NCBI GenBank assembly: GCA_013812505.1
Contig: JACCTH010000082.1
Coordinates: 17,242 to 81,241, forward strand
DNA length: 64,000 nucleotides
Direction: 5' to 3'
DNA from: Acidimicrobiia bacterium
Lineage (GTDB): Bacteria > Actinomycetota > Acidimicrobiia > Spongiisociales > ZC4RG35
The number at the start of each line of letters is the position of its first letter. Position 1 is the first letter of the stretch. Shown here piece after piece: positions 15,187-23,261 of this stretch. The notes under the pieces are model-generated. The model searched no databases and had not been told where the DNA came from. It saw only the letters and a program-made list of their open reading frames with translations. The position numbers and the translations under genes were made by a program.

Positions 15187-17119
15187 CCGTCGTAGTGGTC
15201 GGGACGGTGTCGCTCGGGATGGTCGTCGGGGTGAGCGTCGTCGTTGGACAGGAAACTCCCGACCCTTCGATTTGGCACGGGTGGACCAGGATGATCTCCT
15301 GGCGCGGCGAGTAGACCACGGTCCAATCCTGTTGAATCGTCTGGTCGCCAACTGTGATGAAGCGGGTGACGTCGACCTTGTAGCCCTGGGCCGCTGATTG
15401 CTCGCGCTTTTGCTCGGGGAAGGCGATGGCAAAATCGCCGATGTAGCGAGGCGGGGCGGGGTCGCGGTAGTCGTAACGATCGGATACCTCGGCGCTGACA
15501 TGGCGAGCGTCCGGCCCGCCCTCCGCCGTGGGTACGACGTGGAGATTGCCACCGCTCTGTTCCCCGACGAGGATCCGCCCGTCGTTGTTGCTGTAGAAGA
15601 CAACGGTGATCGACGTGTTGGTGTAAAAGGTCCTGATCAGGATGGCGTTTCCGGTGTTGTTGCCGAATTGGATATCGGGCAATGGCCACGAGATCGTTGC
15701 TTCAATCCCGAGCGGGTAACGGCTGAAGTAGAAGCTGTGCGGCTTGTGGGCAATATCCTCGTAACCGCCCCAGAAAACGGCGTTGTAAAAGGTGGTTGCG
15801 AACTGGCTCACCCCGCCGCCGATTTCCTTTTCGAGTCGGCCAGCGACGATGGCGCCGTCTTCCAGGTAGCCCTTCTCGATGGTCCGCTCGCCAACGGTTT
15901 CGTTGAGAGAGAAAGTGGCGCCGGCCGGGACAATGATCCCGTCGACTGCGTCAGCGATGAGATGGATGTTCTCGACCCGGTTCTGGCAGCAGTCGTGATA
16001 GGTGGTGAACTCGCTCACCTTGTGGTCGATGTTGAGCGCCTCGAGCTCCCTAGTGGTCACGTCGGGGTCGACAGACTCATCGATCGGCAGCAGGCCCGAA
16101 CGGGCGGCCGATCGGGCCGCTACTAACGCACTCTCGGCGGTTGCCTCCGGGTTGAGATCTGTGCCCTTCCTTCCCGGAATGACCAGCACAAAGTCGCCAT
16201 CCACCTGCAGCTCTGCATCGACCGGCGGATCTTCCAGGTCGGCACGGAGTGGTTCCAAATACCCGGCGAAAGCCTCGGGGTCGAAGGCGAAATCGACCGC
16301 GGTCTCACCGATAATCGGTTGGAGCGCCGCCGCCAGTTGCTCGATCGAGAACGTGACTTGTCTCTCCCGTTCGGGGTTGCGAAGCGTGATCGGTCCCGCG
16401 AGCAACAATTCGCCGGTCCGCACTCCCGCTTCGATATCTGCGATCGTCAGCGTCGGCAGCTTCTCGACCACCGGCAAAGGGGTGGGGGCGCGGAAGCTCG
16501 TCGAGGCCTGGGCGAGAACGAGGTTAGGAGCCTGGTTGCGGTCGATCTGCCGGCCCGACCGCGGCGGCTCCCCGAGCACCTCGGTGCCCTCGATGGTGAT
16601 GGCGCCGGGAAACGGTGGACTGGCGATCGCTTCGTCGTCCCAGGTGAGCAGCACTGTCTCGAGCGCTGCTGGGTCGATCCGTGCTTGCACGGGAATCTCG
16701 GTTGAGGAGAAGAGACGGCTGAGCCACCACCAGAACTCGCCAAAAGGATTCCCGCTCCGCCCAACGCTGAGCGCCGCTTGGGTCATCACCCTTTCGTTGA
16801 CGTCAAAGCCGATGCTGAGTGGTTCCAATTCGAGCTCGATGCCCTCGACGACGAACACGGCTGGGCTTTCGCCCAGGGTGGCCTCCAATTCGGCCAAGGC
16901 GGACTCGGTTTCAGAAGCCGTGAGACCACCGAGCTGGGTGCGGTCGGCTGTCACCGAGCCGAGGACCTGTCCCGCCGAAGCCAGACGGGAGATTCCGTAA
17001 ATCAGAAGGACCAGAGCGAAAAGGCCGGCCGCAAGCAGCCACCAGCGGTAGCGCGTCACAAAACTCACCCGAGTGGCCGGGCTGACAGTGGTGGTGGGCG
17101 CGGACAGTTTGGACGACAT
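15182..17119 (-). CDS. VanW-family cell-surface protein with peptidoglycan-binding-like repeats
   Basis: This 645-residue protein has a short cytoplasmic start, one membrane helix (about 26-45) and a large outer part. Two PG-binding-type-4 domains fill about 55-330. The VanW domain follows with NIHLIADAVDGIIVPAGATFSLNETVGERT and GGGVSQFATTFYNAVFWGGYE, then HSFYFSRYPLGIEATI. The C-terminus is threonine-rich (TTTLTPTTIPSDTVPTTTTG). VanW proteins are linked to the cell wall, but their reaction is unknown. It is divergent from the nuclease/GTPase operon with a 113-base gap. A GGGGGA Shine-Dalgarno precedes the ATG. Confidence 0.88.
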   Translation of the reverse strand: MSSKLSAPTTTVSPATRVSFVTRYRWWLLAAGLFALVLLIYGISRLASAGQVLGSVTADRTQLGGLTASETESALAELEATLGESPAVFVVEGIELELEPLSIGFDVNERVMTQAALSVGRSGNPFGEFWWWLSRLFSSTEIPVQARIDPAALETVLLTWDDEAIASPPFPGAITIEGTEVLGEPPRSGRQIDRNQAPNLVLAQASTSFRAPTPLPVVEKLPTLTIADIEAGVRTGELLLAGPITLRNPERERQVTFSIEQLAAALQPIIGETAVDFAFDPEAFAGYLEPLRADLEDPPVDAELQVDGDFVLVIPGRKGTDLNPEATAESALVAARSAARSGLLPIDESVDPDVTTRELEALNIDHKVSEFTTYHDCCQNRVENIHLIADAVDGIIVPAGATFSLNETVGERTIEKGYLEDGAIVAGRLEKEIGGGVSQFATTFYNAVFWGGYEDIAHKPHSFYFSRYPLGIEATISWPLPDIQFGNNTGNAILIRTFYTNTSITVVFYSNNDGRILVGEQSGGNLHVVPTAEGGPDARHVSAEVSDRYDYRDPAPPRYIGDFAIAFPEQKREQSAAQGYKVDVTRFITVGDQTIQQDWTVVYSPRQEIILVHPCQIEGSGVSCPTTTLTPTTIPSDTVPTTTTG

Positions 17120-17218
17120 GATGGATTCCCCCGCATGCGAAAGTGTAGAAGGGCTAGATGCCTACCCCGGACCAGCCGTTTGCAGTTGAAGAGGTCTAGA
17201 ACTGTCGGCCCTGAGCCG

Positions 17219-17224
17219 TACGAT
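17219..17224 (+). promoter_or_regulatory. Putative -10 box of the nuclease/GTPase operon
   Basis: TACGAT lies eight bases before the GTG start at 17233, in the gap shared with the divergent VanW gene. No good -35 box is seen at normal spacing. Confidence 0.4.
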
Positions 17225-17232
17225 TTGAGTCT

Positions 17233-18018
17233 GTGATCGACATTCCGCGTATGCGAGCCGGGCCTCCGATCAAGGTCTCGGCCACGTCCTACATGGCGTT
17301 CCTGAGATGCCCTGCGCAGGCCCAGGCGCGGTATGACCAAAAGGCTTTTCCGAAAGAAACCGTCGACTCATTCCGGGGGGCGCTAGTTCACCGACTCATC
17401 GCTCGGCGCCTGCGCAGCGGTCCTTTCGAGGATGTTGAACACGCGGCGCGGGTCGAGATCGGCGAAGCCCTCAACGAGAAGATGGTGGCTCTCGGCGTCA
17501 ACCGCCCTTCTCTGCTGGCCCCGATCATCGCCGAGGCCGCGGACCTATTTCACCGTTTCTGTCGCTTTCCGATCGTTGGCTTCGAGGAGGCCGAGATCAC
17601 TATTGGTCACGAGCTCCCCGACGACGTGACACTCGTCGGCAAGATCGATGGCGTGTTCGTCGACGGCCAGGCCAAGGTGCTCCGCGATTGGAAGACCGGA
17701 CCGTTAGGGGAGCCTTTCAACCAACTGCTGTTCTATGCCCTCGTTTGGCTCCTCGCCCGCGGCGAACAAGCGAGGGTGGAAGCGTTCTCCCTGCAAACCG
17801 GAGAGCAGGCTCGGAAGGAACCCTCGCTGGCCGACCTGCAAATGGTCGGTGAGCGGTTGGCCGACCTCGTCAATCAAGTTCGATCGGTTTGGGAGGGCGA
17901 GGCAACCCCTCGCAAAGTTGCAGGTCCATGGTGCGCGCATTGCCCGGTGCTCGCCAGCTGCACCGAAGGGCAAGAGGCCTCGCTGATGTTGGTCTCGGGT
18001 TACCGTGCCCGGCAGTGA
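17233..18018 (+). CDS. PD-(D/E)XK nuclease with predicted Fe-S cluster (RecB/Cas4-like)
   Basis: The 261-residue protein has the compact layout of stand-alone RecB/Cas4-type nucleases: KVSATSYMAFLRCP at the N-terminus, GALVHRLI with His53, the metal-binding GKIDG (Asp139), DWKTG (Asp152, Lys154) and the QLLFYALVW helix. Four cysteines, Cys26 and the trio WCAHCPVLASC at 234, 237 and 243, are placed as in the 4Fe-4S clusters of AddB and Cas4. No helicase gene is adjacent. Its stop overlaps the next start (GTGA). No CRISPR array is in the window, so a repair or defence role is inferred only. Confidence 0.85.
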   Translation: MIDIPRMRAGPPIKVSATSYMAFLRCPAQAQARYDQKAFPKETVDSFRGALVHRLIARRLRSGPFEDVEHAARVEIGEALNEKMVALGVNRPSLLAPIIAEAADLFHRFCRFPIVGFEEAEITIGHELPDDVTLVGKIDGVFVDGQAKVLRDWKTGPLGEPFNQLLFYALVWLLARGEQARVEAFSLQTGEQARKEPSLADLQMVGERLADLVNQVRSVWEGEATPRKVAGPWCAHCPVLASCTEGQEASLMLVSGYRARQ

Positions 18019-19079
18019 GTCGGCGGCGATCACGTCTCCATAACGAGCTCGCCCTCCTGGCCGGTGAGCTCGAGACGCTCGCGCCAATCACCAGTGAGTC
18101 GCTGGAGATCGAAGCCATGAGGTTGGTCGCGTTGCAAACCCTGCGCGACTTTCTCCTGCCACGCCTCGCGCTATCGCAACCCCCGGTCTTGGTTGCGCTC
18201 GTCGGTTCGACCGGGGCAGGAAAATCGACTTTGCTCAACTCGATCGCGGGAGAGGTCATCTCGCCGGTGGGTGCTCTGCGACCAACGACCAAGGTCAGCC
18301 GTTACTGGTCATCGAAAGACAACGCGCTGTCGTTAACCCCCAACAGCAACCATGTCGAGATCGGCACGCACCCTCTCCTCCAGACGATGGTCTTGGTGGA
18401 CACTCCCGATCTCGACTCCGACGTGGTCGAGCATCGCACTGAAGCGCTCGCTGTTGCCGATCGGGCTGACGCGATCTTGTTCGTGACCACCGCCAATCGC
18501 TATGGCGACGCGATTGTCTGGACAACCCTGACCAGCCTGGCCGCCAACCGTCCGGTCGCCGTGGTTCTCAATCGGACACCAAGCCGAGCTACCGGCGCCC
18601 GCAACGACCTGCAGGCGAGGCTTCGCCGCGCAGGGCTCAGCGACGTTTCCTTGTTCACAATCAGCGAACAACGAATTGAATCAGCTCGCCAACGGTTGTC
18701 GCCGCAAGCGTTGCAGCGAGTGTCGGCATATCTCCGCGGACTTTCACCCACGGCGGCGCGCCTCGAACGCGCGGCGGAGACCATCGTTGACGCCCTCACC
18801 GGTCTCCTCGATTGGCTTGGGGGTTGGAATCAGGAACAGACCGCGCGGGCAGCCGCGATCGAGGCCAAGGCGCGGCGAGTTCAGGCCGAGGTCGATCAGT
18901 TTTCGCTGAAGCGGCGACGGTGGCGGCGTGACCGACCCCTTCCGCCTGAGATCGAGGCGCGGGTCGACAATTTGGCCGAGGAGAGGGTGAGCATCCGTCA
19001 GCCGGTGCCGTTGGATCGATTGCGTCATGGATGGCAAGTGCTGGTCGACGCCGACTTCGACGGGACCTGGAGTGATTGA
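18015..19079 (+). CDS. Dynamin-like GTPase A
   Basis: This 354-residue protein has a GTPase domain with P-loop GSTGAGKST at 64-72, G3 DTPDLDS at about 129 and an altered G4 (NRTP at about 186 where NKxD is usual). The second half is helical and basic (RRVQAEVDQFSLKRRRWRRDRP). No membrane segment is visible, unlike many bacterial dynamins. The track ORF starts 42 codons early inside the nuclease gene; the GTG at 18015 overlaps the nuclease stop. The next gene is a second GTPase, and such tandem pairs are typical of bacterial dynamins such as DynA/DynB and IniA/IniC. Confidence 0.82.
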   Translation: MSRRRSRLHNELALLAGELETLAPITSESLEIEAMRLVALQTLRDFLLPRLALSQPPVLVALVGSTGAGKSTLLNSIAGEVISPVGALRPTTKVSRYWSSKDNALSLTPNSNHVEIGTHPLLQTMVLVDTPDLDSDVVEHRTEALAVADRADAILFVTTANRYGDAIVWTTLTSLAANRPVAVVLNRTPSRATGARNDLQARLRRAGLSDVSLFTISEQRIESARQRLSPQALQRVSAYLRGLSPTAARLERAAETIVDALTGLLDWLGGWNQEQTARAAAIEAKARRVQAEVDQFSLKRRRWRRDRPLPPEIEARVDNLAEERVSIRQPVPLDRLRHGWQVLVDADFDGTWSD

Positions 19080-20151
19080 CCAGATCGGCTGGCTGGACCT
19101 GCTGGATCGGTTGTTGGCGAGCGCCAGCTCGCATCTGCCTGCTGATTCGCTCGCCCTCCTCCAGCATGCGGGTCGGAGAATGCGTCGGCGCCGCCACTTT
19201 GCGGGCTTCACCTCCCTGGTCGGCCTCGCCGGAGGTACCGGATCGGGCAAGTCGAGTCTCTTCAATGCGATCTCAGCAACGGAACTCGCCGAGCCTGGAG
19301 CCAAGCGACCAACCACCGCGAAACCGTTGGTGCTGGTCCCGTCGGATCAGGGGAGTCGGCTGGCCAACCTTTGGGTCGAGCTCGGCATCGCGCAGGTCGA
19401 AGCGGCCGCGGACGATCTCGACTTTGTCTTGATCGACCTGCCGGACGTCGATTCCTTGGACCCATCCCACCGCCAGCAAGTGGATGAGCTGCTCTCCGAC
19501 CTTGATCTCGTGGTGTGGGTGACGGACCCGGAGAAATACCGAGATCGGGTCTTGCACGATCAGTTCCTGCGACCGCTGGCAGGCCACGCAGGACGATTCC
19601 TTTTCGTCCTCAACCAGATCGACCGACTGCGCCCTTCAGAGCTCGAAGAGGTCCTGATCGACTTGGAATCAGCCCTGCGCCAGGACGGCTTCGCTGATCC
19701 TTCGGTCTGGCCGGTCGCGGCCGACCCGCCGATCGGTCCCCCTCTGGGAATCGACGAGTTGCGCGCCGGCATTCGAGCTGCTTGCAGCGAACAAGGTGAG
19801 CGGCGGGTGCGCGTCGAGATCGCCCGGCTTCTCCGGTTGATCGATCGTGACCTTGCGCCAGTTGATTTCAACCGGCGATGGGAGAAAGTACGCAACGACG
19901 CCGCCGCGAGGTGGCCGCAGGGTCGCGACGAGATCCTCGAGTTCGTGGAGGTGCTCAGGGCCGATGCGCCCGAGGTATCGATCATCGAACCACTGGCCGT
20001 AATCGGAGTGGTAACCGCTTCTACGCCGGAGGAAATCGCCCGCTATCTCGATCAAACCTTGGGCCGGGCGCTACGCGAGATACTGCGACCACGCGCTCTG
20101 AGCAAAGCCATCGCGGCAGAGCTCCAGTTGGCGCTCGCGGAACCGAGTTAG
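19072..20151 (+). CDS. Dynamin-like GTPase B
   Basis: The 359-residue product has P-loop GGTGSGKSS at 54-62, G3 DLPDVDS at about 122 and an intact G4 NQID at about 181, followed by a helical C-terminal half. It is related to GTPase A but has the standard guanine-specificity motif, so one partner of the pair may be the less selective or inactive one. The GTG start at 19072 overlaps the stop of GTPase A by eight bases. The MscS-like gene follows after 11 bases. Confidence 0.82.
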   Translation: MIDQIGWLDLLDRLLASASSHLPADSLALLQHAGRRMRRRRHFAGFTSLVGLAGGTGSGKSSLFNAISATELAEPGAKRPTTAKPLVLVPSDQGSRLANLWVELGIAQVEAAADDLDFVLIDLPDVDSLDPSHRQQVDELLSDLDLVVWVTDPEKYRDRVLHDQFLRPLAGHAGRFLFVLNQIDRLRPSELEEVLIDLESALRQDGFADPSVWPVAADPPIGPPLGIDELRAGIRAACSEQGERRVRVEIARLLRLIDRDLAPVDFNRRWEKVRNDAAARWPQGRDEILEFVEVLRADAPEVSIIEPLAVIGVVTASTPEEIARYLDQTLGRALREILRPRALSKAIAAELQLALAEPS

Positions 20152-20162
20152 CCTCGCTCAGC

Positions 20163-20681
20163 ATGAATCAATGGCTCGACGAGATCGTCGCCAGCGCCGT
20201 GATTGCTGCCGTCTTTCTCATCGGCTATCTACTTGTTGCCCGGCTCGGGTTCAGGTTCGTCAGACGCTACGGCGAGACCGGGAACAGGGCAGCAACGCTT
20301 TGGTCGATGCTGCGACGCGTGCTGGTAGTTGCGATTTGCATCGTGGCTCTCCTTACGATTCTCTCCGGAGTCTGGGGCCTGCCGATCACTCCGCTGCTCG
20401 GCGTCGCCTCAGTCATTGGGGTGGCCCTGGGGTTCGGCGCCCAAAAGCTCGTGCAGGACGTGATCGCCGGCTTCTTCATCCTGCTCGAAGATCAGTTTCG
20501 GATTGGAAGCTTGGTCTCGATCGCAGGGGTGACCGGTGAGGTGCAGGATGTCAGGCTGCGAGTCACCGTTCTCAGGGGTGGCGATGGCAGCATCCACTAC
20601 GTGCCAAATGGCGAGGTGAAGGTCGCCACCAACCTCACCAACTCTCGGTTGGAACCACCAACTGAATCGCCTCGGCCGTAA
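20163..20681 (+). CDS. MscS-like mechanosensitive channel, shortened
   Basis: The 172-residue protein has three membrane helices; the last is the pore helix with the family sequence GVASVIGVALGFGAQKLVQDVIAGFFILLEDQF. A short beta domain follows (VSIAGVTGEVQDVRLRVTVLRGGDGSIHYVPNG). The usual alpha/beta C-terminal domain is missing and the protein stops after NLTNSRLEPPTESPRP. Its last 47 bases overlap the convergent lipid kinase gene. Residues before the ATG at 20163 in the track ORF are antisense noise. A TAGCCT box lies eight bases upstream, but the gene may also be read from the operon. Confidence 0.85.
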   Translation: MNQWLDEIVASAVIAAVFLIGYLLVARLGFRFVRRYGETGNRAATLWSMLRRVLVVAICIVALLTILSGVWGLPITPLLGVASVIGVALGFGAQKLVQDVIAGFFILLEDQFRIGSLVSIAGVTGEVQDVRLRVTVLRGGDGSIHYVPNGEVKVATNLTNSRLEPPTESPRP

Positions 20682-21564
20682 AGCTCCCGTTTCCTTCTTT
20701 CCAGGTTCCCGTCAACTCGCCATCTGCCTGCCCTTCGGCGGGTGGGTCGGCCGCGATGGAAAACTGGTCGACTCCCTCCCAGACCGTAAGGCCGGGAATC
20801 GCCCCCAGGTTTCGACGGGCGAGGATCGAGGCGGTGATCCGTGGAAGCCGGCGCATCGGAAGGCCCTCGGCGATCAGCAACGTCATCGGAGCGGGAGGTT
20901 GAGTGGCGAGGGTCAGGGCGAGGCGTCCAAAGTAGGTGTAAAAGGGGTGAAACTGGACCAACACGGCCACCGCCTCGGCGGTTCGTCCATCCGCGGCGAT
21001 GCGGATGTTCGGTTGCCGACCGCGGAATTCCCGAACCAGCGTGGTGACGGCACTGCGGGCGTAGTGGAGACCGCCAAACCAGTATTTTCGATACGGCTCA
21101 CCTTCCGCTGCCTTGACCACTTCGGCATCGAATCCAAACCCTGCCGCAAAAAGCACATGACGCCGCGATGGGCCGGCGTCGTTGATCCCTTCGATGCTCA
21201 GCACTGGGACTTGAACCCGGCGGTTGTCGCTTTGTAACAGGCGTGCAGCCGGGGCCGGTTTTCGAGGGATTCCGTAGAGGCGCGAATAGACATTGGTGGT
21301 TCCGGTGGGGATGACCGCAAGCGCGGTGTCCGTTCCGACGAGGGCTTGGCCGACGTGATGGACGACCCCGTCGCCGCCCATCGCTGCCACGACATCGATT
21401 CCATCAGAAACTGCGTGCTCGGTGAGCTGGCGAGCGTGGAGGGGCGACTGCGGCCAGACCGCTTCGACTTCGAACGTCCGAGAAAGGATGCGAGCGACCG
21501 TGCGATGGACGCCTCCGGTGAACTGGCTCGAAGCGGGGTTGGCAAGCAAAAGCAGACGTTGCAT
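20635..21564 (-). CDS. Diacylglycerol/sphingosine-kinase-like lipid kinase
   Basis: The product (309 residues from the ATG at 21564, or 313 from an upstream TTG) belongs to the DAGK catalytic family. It has the opening LLLANPASSQ, the nucleotide loop AMGGDGVVHHVGQAL and PTGTTNVYSRLYGIP. A C-terminal beta-sandwich follows. Such enzymes phosphorylate diacylglycerol or make polar lipid heads with ATP. It converges on the MscS-like gene with overlapping 3' ends and is divergent from the ADP-ribosylglycohydrolase-like gene. Confidence 0.9.
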   Translation of the reverse strand: MQRLLLLANPASSQFTGGVHRTVARILSRTFEVEAVWPQSPLHARQLTEHAVSDGIDVVAAMGGDGVVHHVGQALVGTDTALAVIPTGTTNVYSRLYGIPRKPAPAARLLQSDNRRVQVPVLSIEGINDAGPSRRHVLFAAGFGFDAEVVKAAEGEPYRKYWFGGLHYARSAVTTLVREFRGRQPNIRIAADGRTAEAVAVLVQFHPFYTYFGRLALTLATQPPAPMTLLIAEGLPMRRLPRITASILARRNLGAIPGLTVWEGVDQFSIAADPPAEGQADGELTGTWKEGNGSFTAEAIQLVVPTESW

Positions 21565-21590
21565 GGATGTGGTCAAAGAGGGTAACGGAC

Positions 21591-21596
21591 TAGGCT
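21591..21596 (+). promoter_or_regulatory. Putative -10 box of the ADP-ribosylglycohydrolase-like gene
   Basis: TAGGCT lies nine bases before the TTG start codon at 21606. The identical box stands seven bases before the acyl-CoA dehydrogenase ATG at 63814. Confidence 0.38.
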
Positions 21597-21605
21597 CCGC
21601 CGGGT

Positions 21606-22559
21606 TTGTCCGACCCGATTGTCCCTCTGTTTTCGCTGGTCAACGGGGAAGGCGCAGGAGCGCTCCTGGCAGCTGCGGCGGGGGACGTTGCCGGCGGCGC
21701 CAGCCCTCTGGGGTATTCCGCCCTCACCCAGCAAGCGACGGTGGTTTCCTACCACCTGTTGGTTAGAAACGGGATTTCGGGGCCTGATCTGGCGAATGAG
21801 TGGGCCGAGCTCGGTGCCGACGGCACCAATCCCACAGTGTTCAGGACCGCGAGCCCAGAGTTTGAAGAGTGGCTTGCCGGGGTCAACACGCCGACGCAAC
21901 GAAGGGTGCGCCGTCCCGACTGCGAGCCTGCAGCTCGGGCTTTCCCGATCGGGATCTGGTTTCGCCGCGACCCTTCCAACCTTGTGACTGCCGCCCTCGA
22001 GGTTTCCCGACTGACTCACATGGATGCCACCACGGCGGTAGCGACTGCGGCCCTCGCCGGGGCAATGGCGGCGAGTGCTTTCGGCCAGACCGGCATGGAT
22101 TTCTTGGCGGCAGTCAGGGAGATCGCCGAGGTTGCTTCCGCCCGCGTCGTCAATGAGACAGAGGGCTTTGTCGATGCGGCGGCGCTCCCGGGATTTGTCG
22201 ACCAACTGTCCGATCTCAAGGCCGCGGGAGGAGTGGAGGAGCTGGGGCCTCCGGGACCCAACTGGGTGAGTGCGGCGATTCGGTTAGCCGCCGACGCTAG
22301 CTCAGATCCGGCGGGCCAGATCAGTCGCGCCGTTCAGCTCGGTGGCAGTATGCTCGGGACCATGGTCGGGGGATTGGTGGGCGCCCGCGCCGGGCTACGG
22401 GCCTGGCCATGGGCTGTGCCTAACTCAACCTGGTTTGCCGAGCTCGGGGTGCGGCTGGTCAGCGGCAAACGCGAGGTCTTGGATCTCCCCGTTCCCTATT
22501 ACGTCGAGGAAACCCTCACCTACGGCATCGAGCGAGACCTTGGTCGCCCCTTTGGCTAG
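21606..22559 (+). CDS. ADP-ribosylglycohydrolase-fold protein lacking the metal-binding residues
   Basis: The 317-residue protein follows the ARH family along its length: LLAAAAGDVAGGASPLGYS, a central RAFPIGIWF, the helix RLTHMDATTAVATAALAGA, and GTMVGGLVGARAGLRAWP near the C-terminus. However, the first metal site, TDDT in active enzymes, reads LTQQ, and the second, GGDTDT, reads GGSMLGT. Both magnesium sites are thus missing. I infer a pseudoenzyme that may still bind ADP-ribose-like ligands. It starts with TTG and stands alone between the lipid kinase and the SatD-like gene. Confidence 0.78.
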   Translation: MSDPIVPLFSLVNGEGAGALLAAAAGDVAGGASPLGYSALTQQATVVSYHLLVRNGISGPDLANEWAELGADGTNPTVFRTASPEFEEWLAGVNTPTQRRVRRPDCEPAARAFPIGIWFRRDPSNLVTAALEVSRLTHMDATTAVATAALAGAMAASAFGQTGMDFLAAVREIAEVASARVVNETEGFVDAAALPGFVDQLSDLKAAGGVEELGPPGPNWVSAAIRLAADASSDPAGQISRAVQLGGSMLGTMVGGLVGARAGLRAWPWAVPNSTWFAELGVRLVSGKREVLDLPVPYYVEETLTYGIERDLGRPFG

Positions 22560-22600
22560 TTGCGCCTCTGTCACAATTTGGTCTGAGTTGCGTTTCTAAG

Positions 22601-22619
22601 ACAACATAGCTAATGTTGT
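22601..22619. promoter_or_regulatory. Inverted repeat over the promoter of the satD-like gene
   Basis: ACAACAT-AGCTA-ATGTTGT is a perfect seven-base inverted repeat that ends three bases before the GTG start. A TAATGT box (22611-22616) within it, with TTGCGT 17 bases upstream, could be the promoter of a leaderless transcript. The satD-like product has its own DNA-binding motif, so this may be an autoregulatory operator. Confidence 0.5.
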
Positions 22620-22622
22620 TCT

Positions 22623-23261
22623 GTGCAAGCAACTATACTGGGGACGCGGGCTGCCGTCATTGGAGATCTGGTCAGTTCACGGACCGTTGGAGTCCGGAGC
22701 GAGGTTCAGGAGCAAATCGACGCTGCCCTCGGACGGGTGAATGCGCGTTTCGAACCCGAACAACCCTTTCGGTTCACGGTTGGTGATGAGTTCCAAGGGT
22801 TGCTGGGCTCGGTCGAAGCCGCGGTGTTGGCCGCACTCTGGATCCGCCTGGAGACGACCGGCGTGATCGGAGTTCGCATGGGGATCGGTTGGGGAGAGCT
22901 TGAGATTCTCGATGCTGCTCGCAGCCCGATCCTCCAAGACGGCCCGTGTTGGTGGCGGGCACGAGAGGCGATCAAGATGGTGGCCAGCTGGGAGGATGCC
23001 AATCAGTCGCCCAACTCGACATCGACTTTGGTGGTGACGGGTGACGATCGCCAGGATTCGTTCAACGCCGGTCTCGTTCTCGGCGATTTCATCCTCGACG
23101 GTTTCGATCGGGCCGACGCCTTGATTGCAACGATGCTCCTCGACGGCTCGACTCAGGAGCAAGCTGCTGTTCGGCTGAAGGTCAACAAGAGCTCGGTCAG
23201 CCGGCGCATGCAAAGCCATGGCATCGCCGCGCTGCTCACCTCCATGCGGATGTTCTCGTGA
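22623..23261 (+). CDS. SatD-family protein with C-terminal helix-turn-helix
   Basis: The 212-residue product has the SatD-like core AAVIGDLVSSRTVG, GRVNARFEPEQPFRFTVGDEFQGLLGSVEAA and GVRMGIGWGELEI, recalling a cyclase-like fold. It ends with a helix-turn-helix, STQEQAAVRLKVNKSSVSRRM. SatD was named in a streptococcal acid-stress locus, but its molecular function is unknown. The next gene, a small membrane protein, overlaps by four bases (GTGA), as in other SatD-membrane pairs. Confidence 0.75.
   Translation: MQATILGTRAAVIGDLVSSRTVGVRSEVQEQIDAALGRVNARFEPEQPFRFTVGDEFQGLLGSVEAAVLAALWIRLETTGVIGVRMGIGWGELEILDAARSPILQDGPCWWRAREAIKMVASWEDANQSPNSTSTLVVTGDDRQDSFNAGLVLGDFILDGFDRADALIATMLLDGSTQEQAAVRLKVNKSSVSRRMQSHGIAALLTSMRMFS

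Noticed and set aside
15110-15689. N-terminal 195 codons of the 298-codon ORF ending at 14793
   Set aside because: They lie on the wrong frame of the VanW gene and in repeat DNA; only the last 103 codons look like protein.
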